Shown here: positions 25,030 through 38,640 of the stretch, piece by piece
Layout: every line of letters starts with the position of its first letter
Numbering within the stretch: position 1 is the stretch's first letter
Assembly: GCA_030435675.1 (NCBI GenBank)
Contig: CM059622.1
Location: 1,674,001-1,738,000 of the forward strand
Direction: 5' to 3'
Origin: Steinernema hermaphroditum
Lineage: Eukaryota; Nematoda; Chromadorea; Rhabditida; Steinernematidae
DNA length: 64,000 nucleotides
The notes under the pieces: generated by a model
What the model saw: the letters and a program-made list of their open reading frames with translations, nothing else
Told to the model about the DNA's origin: nothing
Databases searched by the model: none
Program-made: the position numbers and the translations under genes

Positions 25030-26135
25030 GAGCAGACTCGTTTTGGACTCGAGACTCGGTGAATTTTTTCGAGTCGGGACTCGTTTGGAATTCTCAAAAG
25101 ACTCCAGCTTTCGGACTCGATTCTATGTGCTCCATAGTGTAGTTAACATGTGGCTATCCTTGAAAATTTCTCCGCTAAAAAATTAAGAACAGAAGACAAG
25201 ATTTAAATGTTTATTATATTATTTACTTCCCACGATTACCGATGTGCATCGGTGGGAAGAAAGTGTAAAATAGGAGCTTCAGTTACACTTCGCTTGTAAG
25301 TCCAAGAAGTCAAACACAGACAAGGATACAATTGTCGTCGCAACCAGTCGCTTCCGACCTTTTCTCTGTCGGATACCGCGGGATATACTGACTCCATGGA
25401 CACGAATGACCTATGACGCGAGGCGAAGGGACGAAAACGCGATGAATACCAGATGCAACTGTCTACGAGACGCTACAACGGATGAGAAGGACCAGACTCG
25501 TGGAAGCTTCGAAAAGAAAGTCTAGACATACAGCGTGTTTGCAAGATCGATTCATTGTCAGAGTTCTTCGGGTACCCCACCTGCGTTGGTCGTTTTGTGC
25601 TACGGTTTATTGTGTGTGTTAGTGGTCGGCGAAGTAAAGTAGCCGTTTCATCGTGTTCTTGGTTTGTGTGGAGTTTTCTGGACCTATAAGTGCCACATTC
25701 GGGTGGTACGAGCTAGGTGGTGAAACTCTGGTTTACGGACACTCGTCTTGGCTCAATAGCGGTGACATTCGGGTCGCCGAGAGCTAGTATTATTTTGTGT
25801 GGCCGTTGCTTTGGCTAGTGCAACGTGCGTGCGCATTACGGATTGGTTTATACCGTATGGCGCGATCGGTGCAGTTCTATCGGAAGAGGGATCGCAAAAA
25901 TGAGCAAGAACAAAAATATCATGTTTTCGAGGATCGACACACAAACTCGTTTGGACTTTTCTCAAGCGAGTCCACATTTCGGACATCACCGCTACCGGCT
26001 CAGTAATGTGATTTACATGTGGTTATCCCTCAGAATTTGTCTGTTTTTGGTGTTAAAAAAGTTAAGGACTGAGAAGGACATTGGAATATTTATTTGATTT
26101 GCTTTCCACGATTATCGGTGGGCAATAGCATAGGT
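25030..26135 (+). repeat. Direct duplication, about 900-bp period
   Basis: 25030-25265 and 25940-26130 align in order through 'ctcgtttgga', 'acatgtggctatcc' or 'acatgtggttatcc', 'ttaagga' or 'ttaagaa', and 'cacgattaccg' or 'cacgattatcg'. The intervening sequence shows no gene. The copies are old and diverged. Confidence 0.7.
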
Positions 26136-27157
26136 GCACTTCGACTTCGACTCTATTTGACGACTCAAAGGCTTGCATAGCACCGAATGAGAGACAAACA
26201 GAGGTGCGCAGAGAGTGTAAAAGAAGCGCTTCAACTACACCTATAAGATCGCGAAAGAAAAAAACATATCATTTTGCATCTAATACATGGAAAGTACACC
26301 TATGAGCAGTGTTGTCCGGGTAGCCGAAACCGAAGCTTTAGAACCCGAAAACTCGAACAAACAACATTTTGAGCGCAAACTAACAAACATGACAAACCTT
26401 CGAACAGATTCGAACACGGAGAACGATACAATTGATGTCGGACCTAGTGAACAAAAAAAACCCGAAACCGACAACTCTGCTCATGAGGAAACGTCAAACT
26501 TACGAACAAAAATTGGAACATCTCATCCACACTGAAACAATTAGCTAGAGGAAAAAATAGCACACCGAATTCAGAAAATTGAGCCTATTTTCGAGCTATT
26601 CAACGCATAACCATAAGGTTTGATGTCTGAGAATGATGCTTGACATTGTGAGAATGCTCTTTCAGTCAGATTGCCCAAGGTAGAGACTCCGATGATGCTC
26701 GGAAATGACAAACGCACCAACTGTGCAGCAGCCGATCTATGGGTATGCATATTGACATGCGAAGCAAACGGCGGAAAGTACCTGCCGATCATTTTCACAA
26801 AGAACAATAAAATGATTCATACACGCACGAATATGGGAACGAATAGCAAGACCGGGCACAAAAATTGTGAGAAAGAGGGTGTGGGAATGAGAAAAACAAG
26901 TCAAGTAATCTTACCTGATCACATAATAGCAAAAACCGGCTCTTAGCTAAAGGTGAGAAAAGGAAATACGTGAAACGAATCCAGTCGGCTTAAGGAGAAT
27001 CACCAAAATAAGTAAATTAAACCGCCCATATTGTGATCGAGGTGCAACGGGTGGAATAATATCGTTCCCTGTCAGTTAAAATCAAGCTGTGTAGGGTGAA
27101 AAACAGCAAAAGGCGCACAACAAGTTCTCCCTAGGATTTGTGCTGGCTGATAGGGTG
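26136..27157. other. Intergenic, no gene recognised
   Basis: Two open frames (26287-26535 and 26671-26946, both +) have moderately even codon use but no family resemblance and no splice partners that I can support. The CAAAAAT word is less frequent here (about 26508 and 26858). Confidence 0.4.
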
Positions 27158-27700
27158 GTACAGGGTGATACAGAAGTTCTGTAATGCTAAAAACCGAGCG
27201 TATCTCGAAAGCGTGAGGGAAGTGAGACAAACGAGATTTACCACATGACAGAGCAGGAAAAACTACATATTACATCATAGATCCAGTTCGAAGTGACCAC
27301 ATTCTGCCGCAATGCAGGCCTCCAAACATTTCATTGCCGTCTGAGCAATGTCGTCTTGACAGATGGAAAGTATCCGAAAGGCAATCCGCAGAATCACCGC
27401 CAGATCCCCAAGAAAGGCTCGGCAAAAACTATGCAGATGAAAAAAACCACTTCCCGGCTTCTGTGATAGTTTGGGACGGAATTTGTGAAACCGGGAAAAT
27501 TATGACTATGGTCGAAAAACGCGCCTAATGGAAACACCCTTGCAAGACCGAGTGTTAAAGAAACGCAAAAAGTAAGAAAGGGTCAGTGAGCAGAAAGAGA
27601 TGCTGAATTGGAATATCGCGGCGAGAAAACGCGACCGATGCAAAAAATGACAAATAATGAACAATTGAAACAGGCGTTACAGAACTTCTGTCTCATCTTG
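27158..27700 (+). mobile_element. Decayed, shortened Tc1/mariner element
   Basis: The left end carries 'tacagggtgatacagaagtt' at about 27158, and the right end near 27670-27690 carries the inverted equivalent ('caggcgttacagaacttctg'). Between them, 27334-27528 encodes a relic of the transposase catalytic region, with FPASVIVWDGICETGKI matching the family's VMVWGGI..TGK block. At about 540 bases the copy is far shorter than a full element and is frameshifted after the relic. It is immobile on its own but could once have been moved by a related transposase. Confidence 0.7.
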
Positions 27701-28659
27701 TATGAACCAATAACGATAGAGTAGTAAAAGCCGTAAATCTGCAACAACAGAACACACAGCAATCGGCATTAGAAACACAGGTTTTCGGCATTTTTACTTT
27801 CGATTCTTCCTGTGCGAGTCGAACTCACAAAGTATGCTATTGCACAAAAAAATAAGAAAGATAGTATCACAATAACAACATGACAACATTGAGCCATAAT
27901 TCAAATTATCGTTCCCTCGCCTCCTTTAACAACAACTGGTTTTGACACGACACGCGAGCAACAAATATGACTGTTTACCTCGTCTAACATGCCAAAGATG
28001 CGCACCAGTATGGCGAAAATATGAGCAACCTTTTGCCTTCTGATGACAGCCCATCTGATTCGAGAATGTAGTCACAAATATACAGGTTGGCCCAGAAAAG
28101 GCATCTAGGCAGAAGTCTGGAATGTCATTTCTGTGAGCGTCTGAGCATAAGACCGAACGAAGAACGAGAAGAATAAGCGACAATAGCAAAGATGAAAGAT
28201 CCCTCCATATGAATTTCACTTTTAGTGTGTCGTTGGTTAATGATCTGGAATGGACATTTTGCACTAAGACCCCTTTGAATAGGAAAAATGTTTGTTGAAG
28301 CAAAGGCTGTTCTTCTAATGTGATTTACTGTACAGAATCCATCCTACTGTTCGAAAGACGGAAAGATTTCGTCGTTATTTCTCTAACTTAGTCATATCTA
28401 TCTGGAATAACCTCTCAGAAGATATTGTGAAATCGAAAACTTCGAGTATCTTTCGAAGGCGACTGCTAGCCTGGTTCCTAGTACGAGATGATCGCTTATA
28501 GCCTCACTGACGGCTGTTCATTCTAGTTTATTATTGTGTATAATGGGAATCTTTTCTATCTCTATGCACCGTTCTCTAAATCTGTTTCCCTGTTATCATT
28601 ATTGTAGACTATTATAATTGATCGTGCATAATTTTAAATAAATAAATAAAATACTACAA
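27701..28659. other. Intergenic, no gene recognised
   Basis: No coding stretch is supported. The minus frame 27926-28303 (125 codons) is hydrophobic in parts but has random codon use. Confidence 0.4.
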
Positions 28660-31600
28660 TGTTCTTTCCATGATTTCTTCCAAAATCCTTAAAGCGTTCT
28701 TCAATGCAAAAATACGTTGAAATAGGCCAGCATGCTAACGGCATATGAAGTAAGTAAATCATGTAGCCTCGGTAAAAATCCTTTCTTGATTCAGGGGCAT
28801 CTCCAGTGTAAGACTCGCGTGAAAAGCGGCATCAATGATAACTTTCCGTCTCCGGATGTAAAAAGCTATTGAACATTTCAAGAAGTTTGTAAAAATTTGA
28901 GATATCCAAATATCATACTCTTCCTTCTTCTCGGGGCGTTAGCGGCATAGAGGAGGCAGGAGGCGGTAAATCTCGTCCGGATGTTGCGTCTTCGCCGGCC
29001 TTGTTGTCCTAGAAACGTCGGCGAGCTGCAGGATGACATCTCACGCAGCGTCAGGAGTCGGACATCTTGTTGTCAGCGGTAGTGGGACTACGGCTTCCGG
29101 GTGTCCCAATTCCCTCTGGAAACCGGAACACTCACAACTGCCACATCGCTTGCCATCTGAGCAACCAGACACTCAGAGAGCGAATGACGGACCGCTCGCC
29201 ACCGCGATACGAATGATTCTACGAATGAAGAAGATGCTCCACTGCCGAATTCGAAGTTTTGCCGATTGCTAGATGCCCCATAAAGCGCGCCGCCTTCGAC
29301 CGGTTCGACGTCGATGCCACGCCATGGATGAAGCCGACTACAACGAGACTTCCTCTGTTTGTCTATTACTCGGTGTCGTGCAAGGCGTAAGCTTTTGATT
29401 CACAAAATAAAGTCGTGTAAAATCGTATACTCTTTCCAAAATACTCTAAGTCTGAATTTCGAAAAGGCATAAGATACTATACTATAGGAATGGATCTGGC
29501 TCCTGTCCACAGCGTTGCACACATGAATGGAGAATAGCGGCACTGAAACCTAAGTTTCTATGTTAGTAAACAATAAAAAAAGAATGTCCCAGCAAAATTT
29601 CCAACCAAAAATCCTCGCTCATTGATTCCCGGTGATTCTTCTTGTCACAGCTGGGGCATTTTCTTCACAAATACGCATCAATTAACAGTTTTGTTTTAGC
29701 CAAGTGGACCAAAACGGTGCGATATCATGTAATGGCATCGCTCAGCTATGAAAATAAACGCTACAAAACTACGGGAGGGCTCAAGAATTAATCACATACA
29801 ACTGGGCATGTGTTATCCTACATGGCTAATGCCATTGATGCTTTGGCCCAGTAGCTTAGCCAAATGTGTCAAAACATCATACTATAGACAAAAATAAACG
29901 CCCAATTAAATGAACATGAGAATTATGAGAATTAAATGAGTGCACAAAAATTCCCAAGACATCGCTCGTTGTGTGTTATGAGATTATGAGTGCTGTGTTC
30001 TCGACCTGGCCTGGCGTCTACGCAGGAGGGAGAACTTGGGGAGGAACCTCAAACTTGGGTAATTAAACCTTTTTATAAAAACAAACTAACACGCAACATA
30101 ACAACTAGCAACAAGGGGAGAAACCAGGAGACGGGTTGGGCGCACGTGATGCTGCAGACTATCGTACTGACAGACATCGCTGTGAGACCTTAACATTTCA
30201 ACTAGTACAATTGGCATACATTCGTATCACAACAATGAGATATCTTATTGATTAAACCGTATCAAACCGTTAATCAAATCATGCATGGTTAATGACCATT
30301 GATGCCCAAGACTGAGATCTTCCCTGAGTTTTCGCTCTTTGTTTACCATCCGGGTCCAATTCCTACAACACACGGATGTCCAAAAATCCAGAGAGTGACT
30401 GAGGAACCGAACGCTCGCCACTGCGGCGCGAGTGAAAATTCTACGCGGATCACATCAAGAACAATCTTATCCACCACAAACATATGTTAAAAAGACATAG
30501 GGGGTAAATCAGAAGTTCCGTGTCAGCAAAAATTGTTTCTCGATTGGGTAGCTTTTCTCGTATAATACTCATGTGATGAGCGGCATCAGTGACAACAAAA
30601 TACGAATCCTACATAGGTCACAATCGCTAAGAACATAGTAAACACAGCATATTGTTTTAGCATATGTACCGTACTGTTGATCACTTGCTTCCCCATCATC
30701 GTTTTCAAAGTGCTTGACGTTCGCTTCCCACAACTTAGGACTGCAAAAATACAGCAAGAGACACAAAACACAACCACGATATTTGCACGGAAATTTGCGC
30801 CTTTCATAGTTTGACTAAAATGTGTCCACTGGATAGATTATAATTACGTAAACTTTTCAACTGTTTTCTCGTAGAATCCCTTCCACACGGTGACGTTCCC
30901 GAAAAACCAGAAACAGAGCAGTATTCTAGTAAACAGTAAACAGTATTCTCAAACACCAAAGCCAGCAATACAGCCGTTCAACAGCAAAAATGTTTATTGA
31001 AGTGATGTGTCGATCATTTACTACACTGTCCTTTCCATGGTTCATTTAAAGTTGCGAAGAAATTGCCGGCAGGCTATGAACTAAAATAACCATTTAGCAT
31101 GGACAAAAATCCTTCCACGAATAAGGGGCTTACTCCATGTAAGACTCGTGTAAAGAGAGGCATCAATGACAACAAAAGTGCATTCCGTGTAACAAGCTAT
31201 TCAACACATTAAAAGCTAAAAAATTAACACAAAAATTTTAGATACCCAATAGTCCTGTAAATACTCTATGCCTGAATTTTGAAAACACATATCACAGGAA
31301 GGGGTCCGGCTCGTGTCCACAGCGTTTTGTACACAAGAATGGAGAATAGCGTCATCTGTTTCTATATGTTAGTAAACAATATGGAGCGCAACTTCCAGGC
31401 AAAAATGCTCATACACTGATCCTCGGTGATTCTTGCCACAGACGAAACATTTTTTTCACAAATATGAATGAAGTTTTGGATTTGGCTTTAGCCAAATGAA
31501 CCAAAACAGTGCGATAATTTTGGGTGATGTTATCGGCAGAAAGACATCGCTGGTTATGAGATATCCTGCATGATTAATGCCGTTGATGCCCAAGTTGAAG

Positions 31601-31910
31601 GTCTACTTCGAGTGTTCGCTGTTCGTTTAGCAAAGCAAAAGTCCATTTCACCGAACACAACAAGGTGCAAAAAGTTCCTAGAGCGACTTAGGGGTCTGAC
31701 GCTGGCCACCGCGAGTGAGAATCCTAACGGTCCACAATCGTTGAGAACATAGTAGGGATACATTGTTTTTTATCGTAAATACCGTTTCATTGAACACTTG
31801 ACCCTCATCATCGTGTTCGACGTTTGCCTTACACAACTTAGGACTGCACACAGACAGCAAAAGACACAAAACACAGAGACCATATTTGCACGGAAATTTG
31901 CGCCTTTCAT
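28660..31910 (+). repeat. Large direct duplication (about 1.1-2.3 kb spacing)
   Basis: Ordered blocks recur in the same orientation. 28660-28920 resembles 31020-31260, 29550-29740 resembles 31365-31530 (shared 'ttagtaaacaat' and 'cggtgattctt'), 30299-30360 resembles 31580-31640 ('ttgatgcccaag'), and 30650-30810 resembles 31760-31910 ('caacttaggactgca', 'atttgcacggaaatttgcgc'). The left copy contains an extra insertion of repeat A at 28925-29420. No protein-coding gene is seen in either copy. Confidence 0.8.
28925..29420. repeat. Dispersed repeat A, composite inverted copy
   Basis: The first part (28925-29205) matches 41760-42078 in the same orientation. The second part (about 29245-29420) is a 3' end in the opposite orientation, ending in 'cacaaaataaag'. 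Two copies or halves have been joined head to head or rearranged by inversion. Confidence 0.65.
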
Positions 31911-34480
31911 ACGGCGCGCACAACTTCTGTGTGCTGTGAAGACAATATGGATCAGTTCCTGTTCTCAAGAAGACCATCTAAAAGGCCTTGGGATGAATCT
32001 AACGGAAGCAGATCGATCCCAGATCGGACTGCTGAGGTTCAAAATTCAAAGTTTCAAAACAGCAGTTCTTTGTCTTTTATGTAAGGAGAGCGTCGCGAGA
32101 GGGGCGCACGGATGATGGGTACTGTCCTGACTTAGCATCTTTAATGCGTTAAGAACATAGAGAAGACACATTTTTCGTATCAACGCATCTCCCAAGTAGT
32201 CAGAGCAAGAAGCGAGCATCGTCTTTTCAAAAATCGAGGACCGAGATTCGCTGACTACAACTCAGAACCGAGCATCAACCATGCCAAAGTTTCAACCATC
32301 AACCCTATACAATGCCATACTTGAGCAAAAATCCACAATATGAGTAAATGCAACATTTTCAAAAGAAATCGCTAGATTAGAATTAAGTAAACTGTGCTTT
32401 GTGCAGAAGAACAGCGCCACTTCGAGAACGGAAGAGGGTAAGTCAATACAGAAGTGAACAAATAGAACTGTAAAAGTGCGGAAAGCAAACGAGTGCCCCA
32501 TTAGACAGACGTCCCGGCGCAGTTTGCGGAACACGTCGCGCCAGACGACAAAGTCAAAGTGGGACCAGTGATTTTTGCACGCTTCGCAAAGGGGTCTTCC
32601 CTGGCGATCGGGATGAGAAAAATCGTTTAGTATCTATGGGAGAGACGCTGATGCAGAGTTAGCCAAAAATGTCGTTTTCGTGTGGATTTGTCTATGGAAA
32701 GGTCCATGGGAAGTATATTGAAAGGAAAAGTAGAAAGGGACTTGAACATGAGGTGAAAACTTATGACAGTCTCTGCGTACCCAAAGAAAAATGAGCAAAA
32801 ATAAACAAACTGCGGAACACTCCCAACTTCCACTGTGATTGCCCTCAGGCCAGAAGACTGCATCAACCGTGCTACCTGCAAATTTGTGATGCGACACGAA
32901 TTTCGGATAGCTGAAACTGACAGGTCTGTCCTCTAGATGTAGAGCACAAAAAATTCACAAGTTTAAATCGATTTCATTGTGGCTGGTTGAGCTCAGAATG
33001 TAGGCTAATCCTTGATTTGGTCGGGAAGCAAAAATAAGTCGAAAAGTGAAGAAGGGATGAAATCATATCAGCTGTACTCACATCTTCCACTCGGGGCGAA
33101 CACACGCCAAGCTGACCGAACTAGAACATCCATTCCGATGCAACTCAGAGTTTTCAACGGCCTAAGGCTCTGTTGTCCCAGGTTTGTCTTTTCCTAATTC
33201 GGGAACCTGACCCGAAAAGCCAACTCTGGATGTGACAGTGGATCTAATATGATCAACAAAGAATGAGTAAAAAAACTACGACTAAAAACAGGAGTATCTG
33301 CACTGTAATATAAAGAACAACAAAAATATCTTCGTGAGGGTAACTCGAAGCTTTCTGGATAATGGGCACATAAAAGCGAAAATCATCCGCGATTGACATT
33401 CGAAAATAGGCAAATCCCAGATATCCTTTCTAATAGGATGCGTCCAGCTCTGTCAAAAATTCCCTCTAGAAAATTCACCAACAATTCTCAAATTTCAATC
33501 GATTTCATTTTGGCCAATTGAGCCCATCCCTGCTTTCGTCGTACATCAAGAATAAATCGAAAAACGAGGAAAGAATAAAAAGATGAGTGCACATGAGGTG
33601 ACACAAAGTGGTACACCTCACTCATGTACAATAAAAGAGCAGTCAGTCTACTGAAATGCCTTTGGAAAAAACTGTCCAAAGTGTGGTCTACCTTAGTCAC
33701 TTTTGTAAGCCTTATAAAAAGATGATTTCGTTTGATTTCACAGTGGATCGATGCTAACATTGCAATCGATGTGAGAGAATCCGATAGCTGGAATAGGTTG
33801 TCCTGGCACAAGTTCCTTTTTCAATCGATCGGTTTCGCAGCGTTTAGACATGCACATTACAGATGATTTTCCCAATTTACTGCATAGGGTAGGCTTAGTT
33901 AAAAAAGTGAAAAGTAAAATTAGCAGCAGTTTATCTAAAACGTTACCGAAAATACAAAAATGGTCTATGTTGAAAACATTTTTTTTTGCTATCAAGATTT
34001 GGATAATCCTTTCCGGTACAGATGATACTTTAAAGAGTCAATTGATACTTGTCCATTGAAGAGGCTTTGCTCAACAGTTTGAACTTCATGTCATGGACAA
34101 AAATTGGACTAATTTATTCCAACACCTTTCTTTTCGTCGCGGGACCAATTTATCGTCGCGGAAAGCGATGACTACGACGGCACAACAACATAACGAAAAA
34201 AATAACTTCCCCCTTAGCCGGTCACACCTGAATCGATGGTCGGGGTAAACACGAACAGCCGCAATTGCAGAGATGTTTTTGAGGAGCCCCCGGGGAGGAC
34301 GGCCCGCCGAGTGGGGGAGGACTGAAGTGTCCATGGGATTGGAGAGTTATGAAGAGCTGCGGATGTTTTGAGAGAATTCGAAGACAAATAAACATTCTAA
34401 CTTACCGCACAAATGCAAAAATGACTTAAAGCGTTTAGATTATCCGAAAATTAGCCTTCAGCTTACAAATCAGATAGCAA
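31911..34480. other. Intergenic with a diverged duplication
   Basis: No gene is recognised. Blocks 32940-33070 and 33470-33580 are a diverged direct repeat sharing 'aatcgatttcatt' and 'aataa(g)tcgaaaa' in order. A GC-rich patch lies at 34215-34330 without a convincing frame. Confidence 0.5.
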
Positions 34481-34481
34481 C

Positions 34482-35470
34482 CATCAAGGTCTATACCGTA
34501 GGAGCTTGTTTACAGGGTAGAGATCTTACTTTTTATCTCTTCTAGAAACTGTACGTTGGAGTAGCTGGGGAATCTCCACAAACAACTGGAATAGAAGGGC
34601 CTTGTCAGCCACAATCAATGAAGCAGCAGCTACTTTAGTTTATATTTAGTACGACCTGTCGAAAAAATGCAGTACTGGTAATATTAATACCCTAGCATGA
34701 CCTTAGAGTGTCGCCATTAGAACCTTCTCCTGTCAGCCTTTCACTGAATGCTGCATGTTAGAAGTTGAACCATTGATTTATTAAATAAGTACAATAATGA
34801 AACAAACTAATAAGGAGAGGTCCCAAACTGTCCAACTACGATTCAACTGAAATTTGGCAGGGAGCTAGATGTGCCAGAGTATAACAAACCTACATAGATT
34901 TCGGAAAATGTGGGGTTGAGCTGTATTCTATAGCTGATTTAATTTTTCGCTCTAAGTGCCGAAAAACTTGTCACAAAACGACTAAGACTGACACGGGTAC
35001 CATCGCACCAGGACTTTTACAATTACAGAAGACAAAATCAGCTATGGATCATAGCTTAAACACCCCATTCACCGATGACACCTACATAGCTTTGCTATAC
35101 TCTAGAACATCCATCTTCCTGCCAAATTTCGACCGAATCGGCGTAGGACAGTCTCTCCTTGTACCTCTCCTTGTAAATATACTTTCAGGCTTAAAAGAAG
35201 TATAATACATTTTGATACTCGCATACAATGCGACCGTTGCCCAGCAATCACGCTTAGTGACATGCATTAAAACTAGAAAATAAAACTTTATGTTGGATGG
35301 CTCCCTAACGGCTTTACAGACGATTTCCTGGAATATTCTCTGCTCCGGAGTGTGAAATATGGATCAAGGTCTATACCGAGGAGCTTGTTTGCAGGGTAGA
35401 GATCTTACTTTTTATCTCTTCTAGAAGCTGTGGATGGGGAATCTCTACAAACTACTGGAATAGAAGAGCC
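34482..35470 (+). repeat. Direct repeat pair flanking a foldback element
   Basis: 34482-34612 and about 35352-35470 share most of their length, including 'atcaaggtctatacc', 'gagatcttactttttatctc' and 'ggggaatctc'. The foldback element at 34811-35173 lies between them, so one duplication unit appears to have received an insertion. Confidence 0.8.
34811..35173. mobile_element. Foldback / MITE-like inverted repeat
   Basis: The arms 34811-34942 and 35033-35173 are imperfect inverted copies. Left 'aaggagaggt', 'gaaatttggcag', 'ctacatag' and 'tatagctgattt' recur in order as reverse complement on the right. There is no open frame. The size (about 360 bases), long arms and absence of coding capacity fit a non-autonomous DNA element. 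A related end may lie near 6265-6310. Confidence 0.7.
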
Positions 35471-35483
35471 TGGTGAGCCACAA

Positions 35484-35830
35484 TTAATGAAAAAAACGGC
35501 GAATATGCCAAAAATACAGCAACATTCCAAGACAAGACAAACATCCGTAAGACGTTTTTTGAAATAACGTCCAGTTTACAAAAGCATACAACATGTGATA
35601 CACCCATACTCCATCAATGTACAGAAAGAGCGCCACCCGGGTGTATATCACAGTCACAGTTGCAGGGCGCAGCACATATAGCACAAGGAAGGAAAAACTT
35701 CTTTGAGCGATGGCCTCGACTTTAAAGAGACTAACAAGGGATAAAGACAAATGACGACGCGCAGAAATAAATGATTCCCTGGGGAACACAAAAATGAATG
35801 TGCATCAGGTTGCGGATAGAGCCAAACAGC
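35484..35830 (+). repeat. Dispersed repeat B, copy 1
   Basis: The first part resembles 40730-40950 ('gcgccaccc', 'tatatcaca'). The second part (35710-35830) matches the right arm of the palindrome at 41296-41400, including 'actaacaagggataaa' and 'attccctggggaacacaaaa'. The minus frame across it (35484-35789) therefore recurs at each copy but shows no known domain. Confidence 0.75.
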
Positions 35831-35989
35831 CTCAAATGGTCGACTCAGGAACAGAATTCAACGTTTTCCTTTAATCACTCAGCATTGTTCGAAGGCGATG
35901 TTCAATCGAAGAATTGATCGCAAAAATGTTTTAAATGTGAATAGCCGGGACAGATGGTCCTCAGAAATGGGCCTTTGCTTCATAAAATA

Positions 35990-36230
35990 AAGCTGGGAAG
36001 GTCACTGTGACCGCTTCTGTCAACATTCTGCGGATCAACGGCGATCACTCCAACTGTATTCCTCTTCCTTGTCTAGCGCGTGGCCGCTACTTTTGTGAAA
36101 AATGTATGAACAAGATGCTATGCGCAATACGGTTCACTATCTGTGTTCTTGTAATATCCAAAAGTAGGCCATTCGCCGACGACGTTTGTAAGTAATATTT
36201 GGAAGAATTTCTTTATTTTTATCGAGGAGA
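35990..36230 (+). repeat. Dispersed pair with 39780-39930
   Basis: The segment shares 'aaaatgtatgaa', 'caatacg', 'ccaaaagtaggcca' and 'gtaatatttg' in order with 39780-39930. The + frame 36007-36195 lies in it but is not kept in the second copy, which argues against coding. Confidence 0.6.
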
Positions 36231-36689
36231 TGGGTCAATTAGTGCCTTTAATTAATCAGTTAATTTCTTCCACAGTTCTCACCTCCCTAAACAAAATATC
36301 AACCAAATCAGCGGGAGCAGGGGATCACGTTTAAGACTTCCCTTGTGAGTAATGTGCATGTGACAAGTGTTGATCTAACATACGCATCAAAAATACATCT
36401 TAAAATCCCATTATTTTTCCCATTTTTCATAACTTCCTTAGTGCACCGCAAACACACAGAGATCTACTCCTTTTTGCACTTCCATTAGGCTTCGACGACT
36501 AGTTCAAGAATATAAAGAAGAGATCAAACCTCTCGATGAACTAAGAAAGCAAAAATTGAAGAGGCAGTCACGCCCTCTGCAACTCTGCACACATGCAGCA
36601 ACACGACATGGCCTTGAAAACTCGGAACGCAAATGATCGGCTTCCCCTCAAACACTCCAAATTACTCCAAAAGCGTTCGAGCGGAAGAC

Positions 36690-38640
36690 ATTTCGCGTCA
36701 ATATCAGCCGCGACCCACTCGCTTCGCCTTCGTCAGCCAACGCGGAAGATGTGTTATGGGAAGAGCGATGCAGATACCTTCCGATTCTAAGCCTTCCGCT
36801 TAGGCGTGTGCCAATGGTGCCATTCATAAACAGCGCCTCAAAAAGTAGATTGTGTGACCGAATATGGTACCTATTGACTAAATACGATGACTAAATACTC
36901 GAAGGTACGTGAACCAAAATTATAGCATAACCTAAATTGTTTCATCAAAACCCAATAGCCCAGGATGCAAAAATTATAACTGACCTTGCCACTGTATGTC
37001 AAATAGTAATCAAAAAGGAAATCTTATATAAAGCTAGGTTCGTCTCTGTTGCGTATTCGACCACACGCTTTGACTCTGTCACTCGAACTTTATAGGTCCC
37101 ACAACGACCGATTTCGTCTTCGATCTAGCTGGAGTCACTCACTTTCTGCCCTGCCTTACCCGATTTTTTTTATATGGAACCTATTGTCACATCGAGGATC
37201 AAAGCACACGGACGTACAAAAATAACCTTAAAATTCTAAATTAATGGAATTGCTTCATCCTACTTCGACATGGTTCAACATCGTAAAAAATGATAACTGG
37301 TCATGCGACAATATTTCAAATAGTCTTATACAAACGTAAGCTCGTCTCTGTTCGACAACACGCAATGACTCGCACTTTTTATGTTTCACAACGACCGATT
37401 TCGTCTTCGGTCTAGCTGAAATCACTTCCTCTGCCACTGCCTTGCCCAGCAATGCAGAGACACCTTCCGCTTAACCATGTGCCAATGGTTCCACTCATAA
37501 ATCAAGAAGAAAATTATGCGACCGGATTGTTGTTAGATCGAATATCAACCAGATCAATCACCCAAACAAAAATTATCTGTAAACCTAAATTGTTTCATCA
37601 CAGTGCAACATCAGGAGCCCAAAAATGATAATTGATCTTGAATATTGTACAAACTGGCCTTTAGAGAGTAAAGTGTGTGGTTAGATATAGGTGTGGTACC
37701 TGTTGTTAGATCCAGGATCAAAACAAATACGCCTGAACAAAAATGACCTTAAAACTGGGTTTGTTATCAATAAGCATGGATATTTATCGTAGATCTAAAA
37801 CTAAAACCGAACATATTTTCATTCTGTCATCAAAAGTTATCTTGATGTGATTTACGGAGGGACAAAAAAGGTATACATGTTTAAGGTTAAAGCTGATCGA
37901 AATCATTCATTTGTCTCACCATAGGTGACCCTCGTTTTCAATGGCACATGGTCAATTTTTGCAGATTTTCAGAATTGTTTCATCATGTCATTCAACATGA
38001 AAAGTGCAAAAATGATAGATGGTCTTGCTGTTGGCGCCGAGCGCGATGTGACTGCGGAAGGAAAGGAATTTGAACGATCGATCGCGTCGAGAGCAAGCGA
38101 CCAATGGATACTCAGCGCGTCCGTTGTTTAATAACTTGTTTAACCGATTTGTTCTTTGTGACGAGTTGATTTGTGTTATAGACTAACGCCTGTTAATCTC
38201 TTTCACCAAGTCCCGCGTGGCATATACAACGGAGAGTGTCCACTCTACTTGCGACCGTATTTCAAACAGTACACAAAACGAAAATCTTACACAGAACTAG
38301 ATCGGTCTCTGTTGCGTGTTCGACCACATACGAAGCTGGCTCTGTCACTCGAACTGTACACTACAGTCTCACCACGACCGCTTCCATCTTCGGTCTTCAT
38401 AAACAGGACTTCAACAACCTAGATGCCTGCAAAAATTACATGAAAATCTAAATTGTTTCGTCACAGTTCAATATCTGCAGCGCTAAAGTGATAACTAGTC
38501 TTGCGACTGTATTTACAACAGTACACAAAACGGAAATCTTATGCAATGCAAAGGTGCTCTGTTACATGTTCGACAACACACAGTTCTGATTCTGAATTCA
38601 ATGACCCAAAATTCAATAATCCGATGAAAGTATTGCACAC
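36690..38640 (+). repeat. Diverged tandem array, about 0.3-0.9-kb spacing
   Basis: At least four related blocks follow one another in one orientation (about 36785-37140, 37240-37500, 37575-37760 and 38190-38600). They are marked by 'aattgtttcatc' or relatives, 'ctctgtt.cg..cgacca', 'cacaacgaccgatttcgtct' and 'gtgccaatgg'. Most carry one or more CAAAAAT words. No coding frame is conserved between units, so the repeat appears non-coding. Confidence 0.75.
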
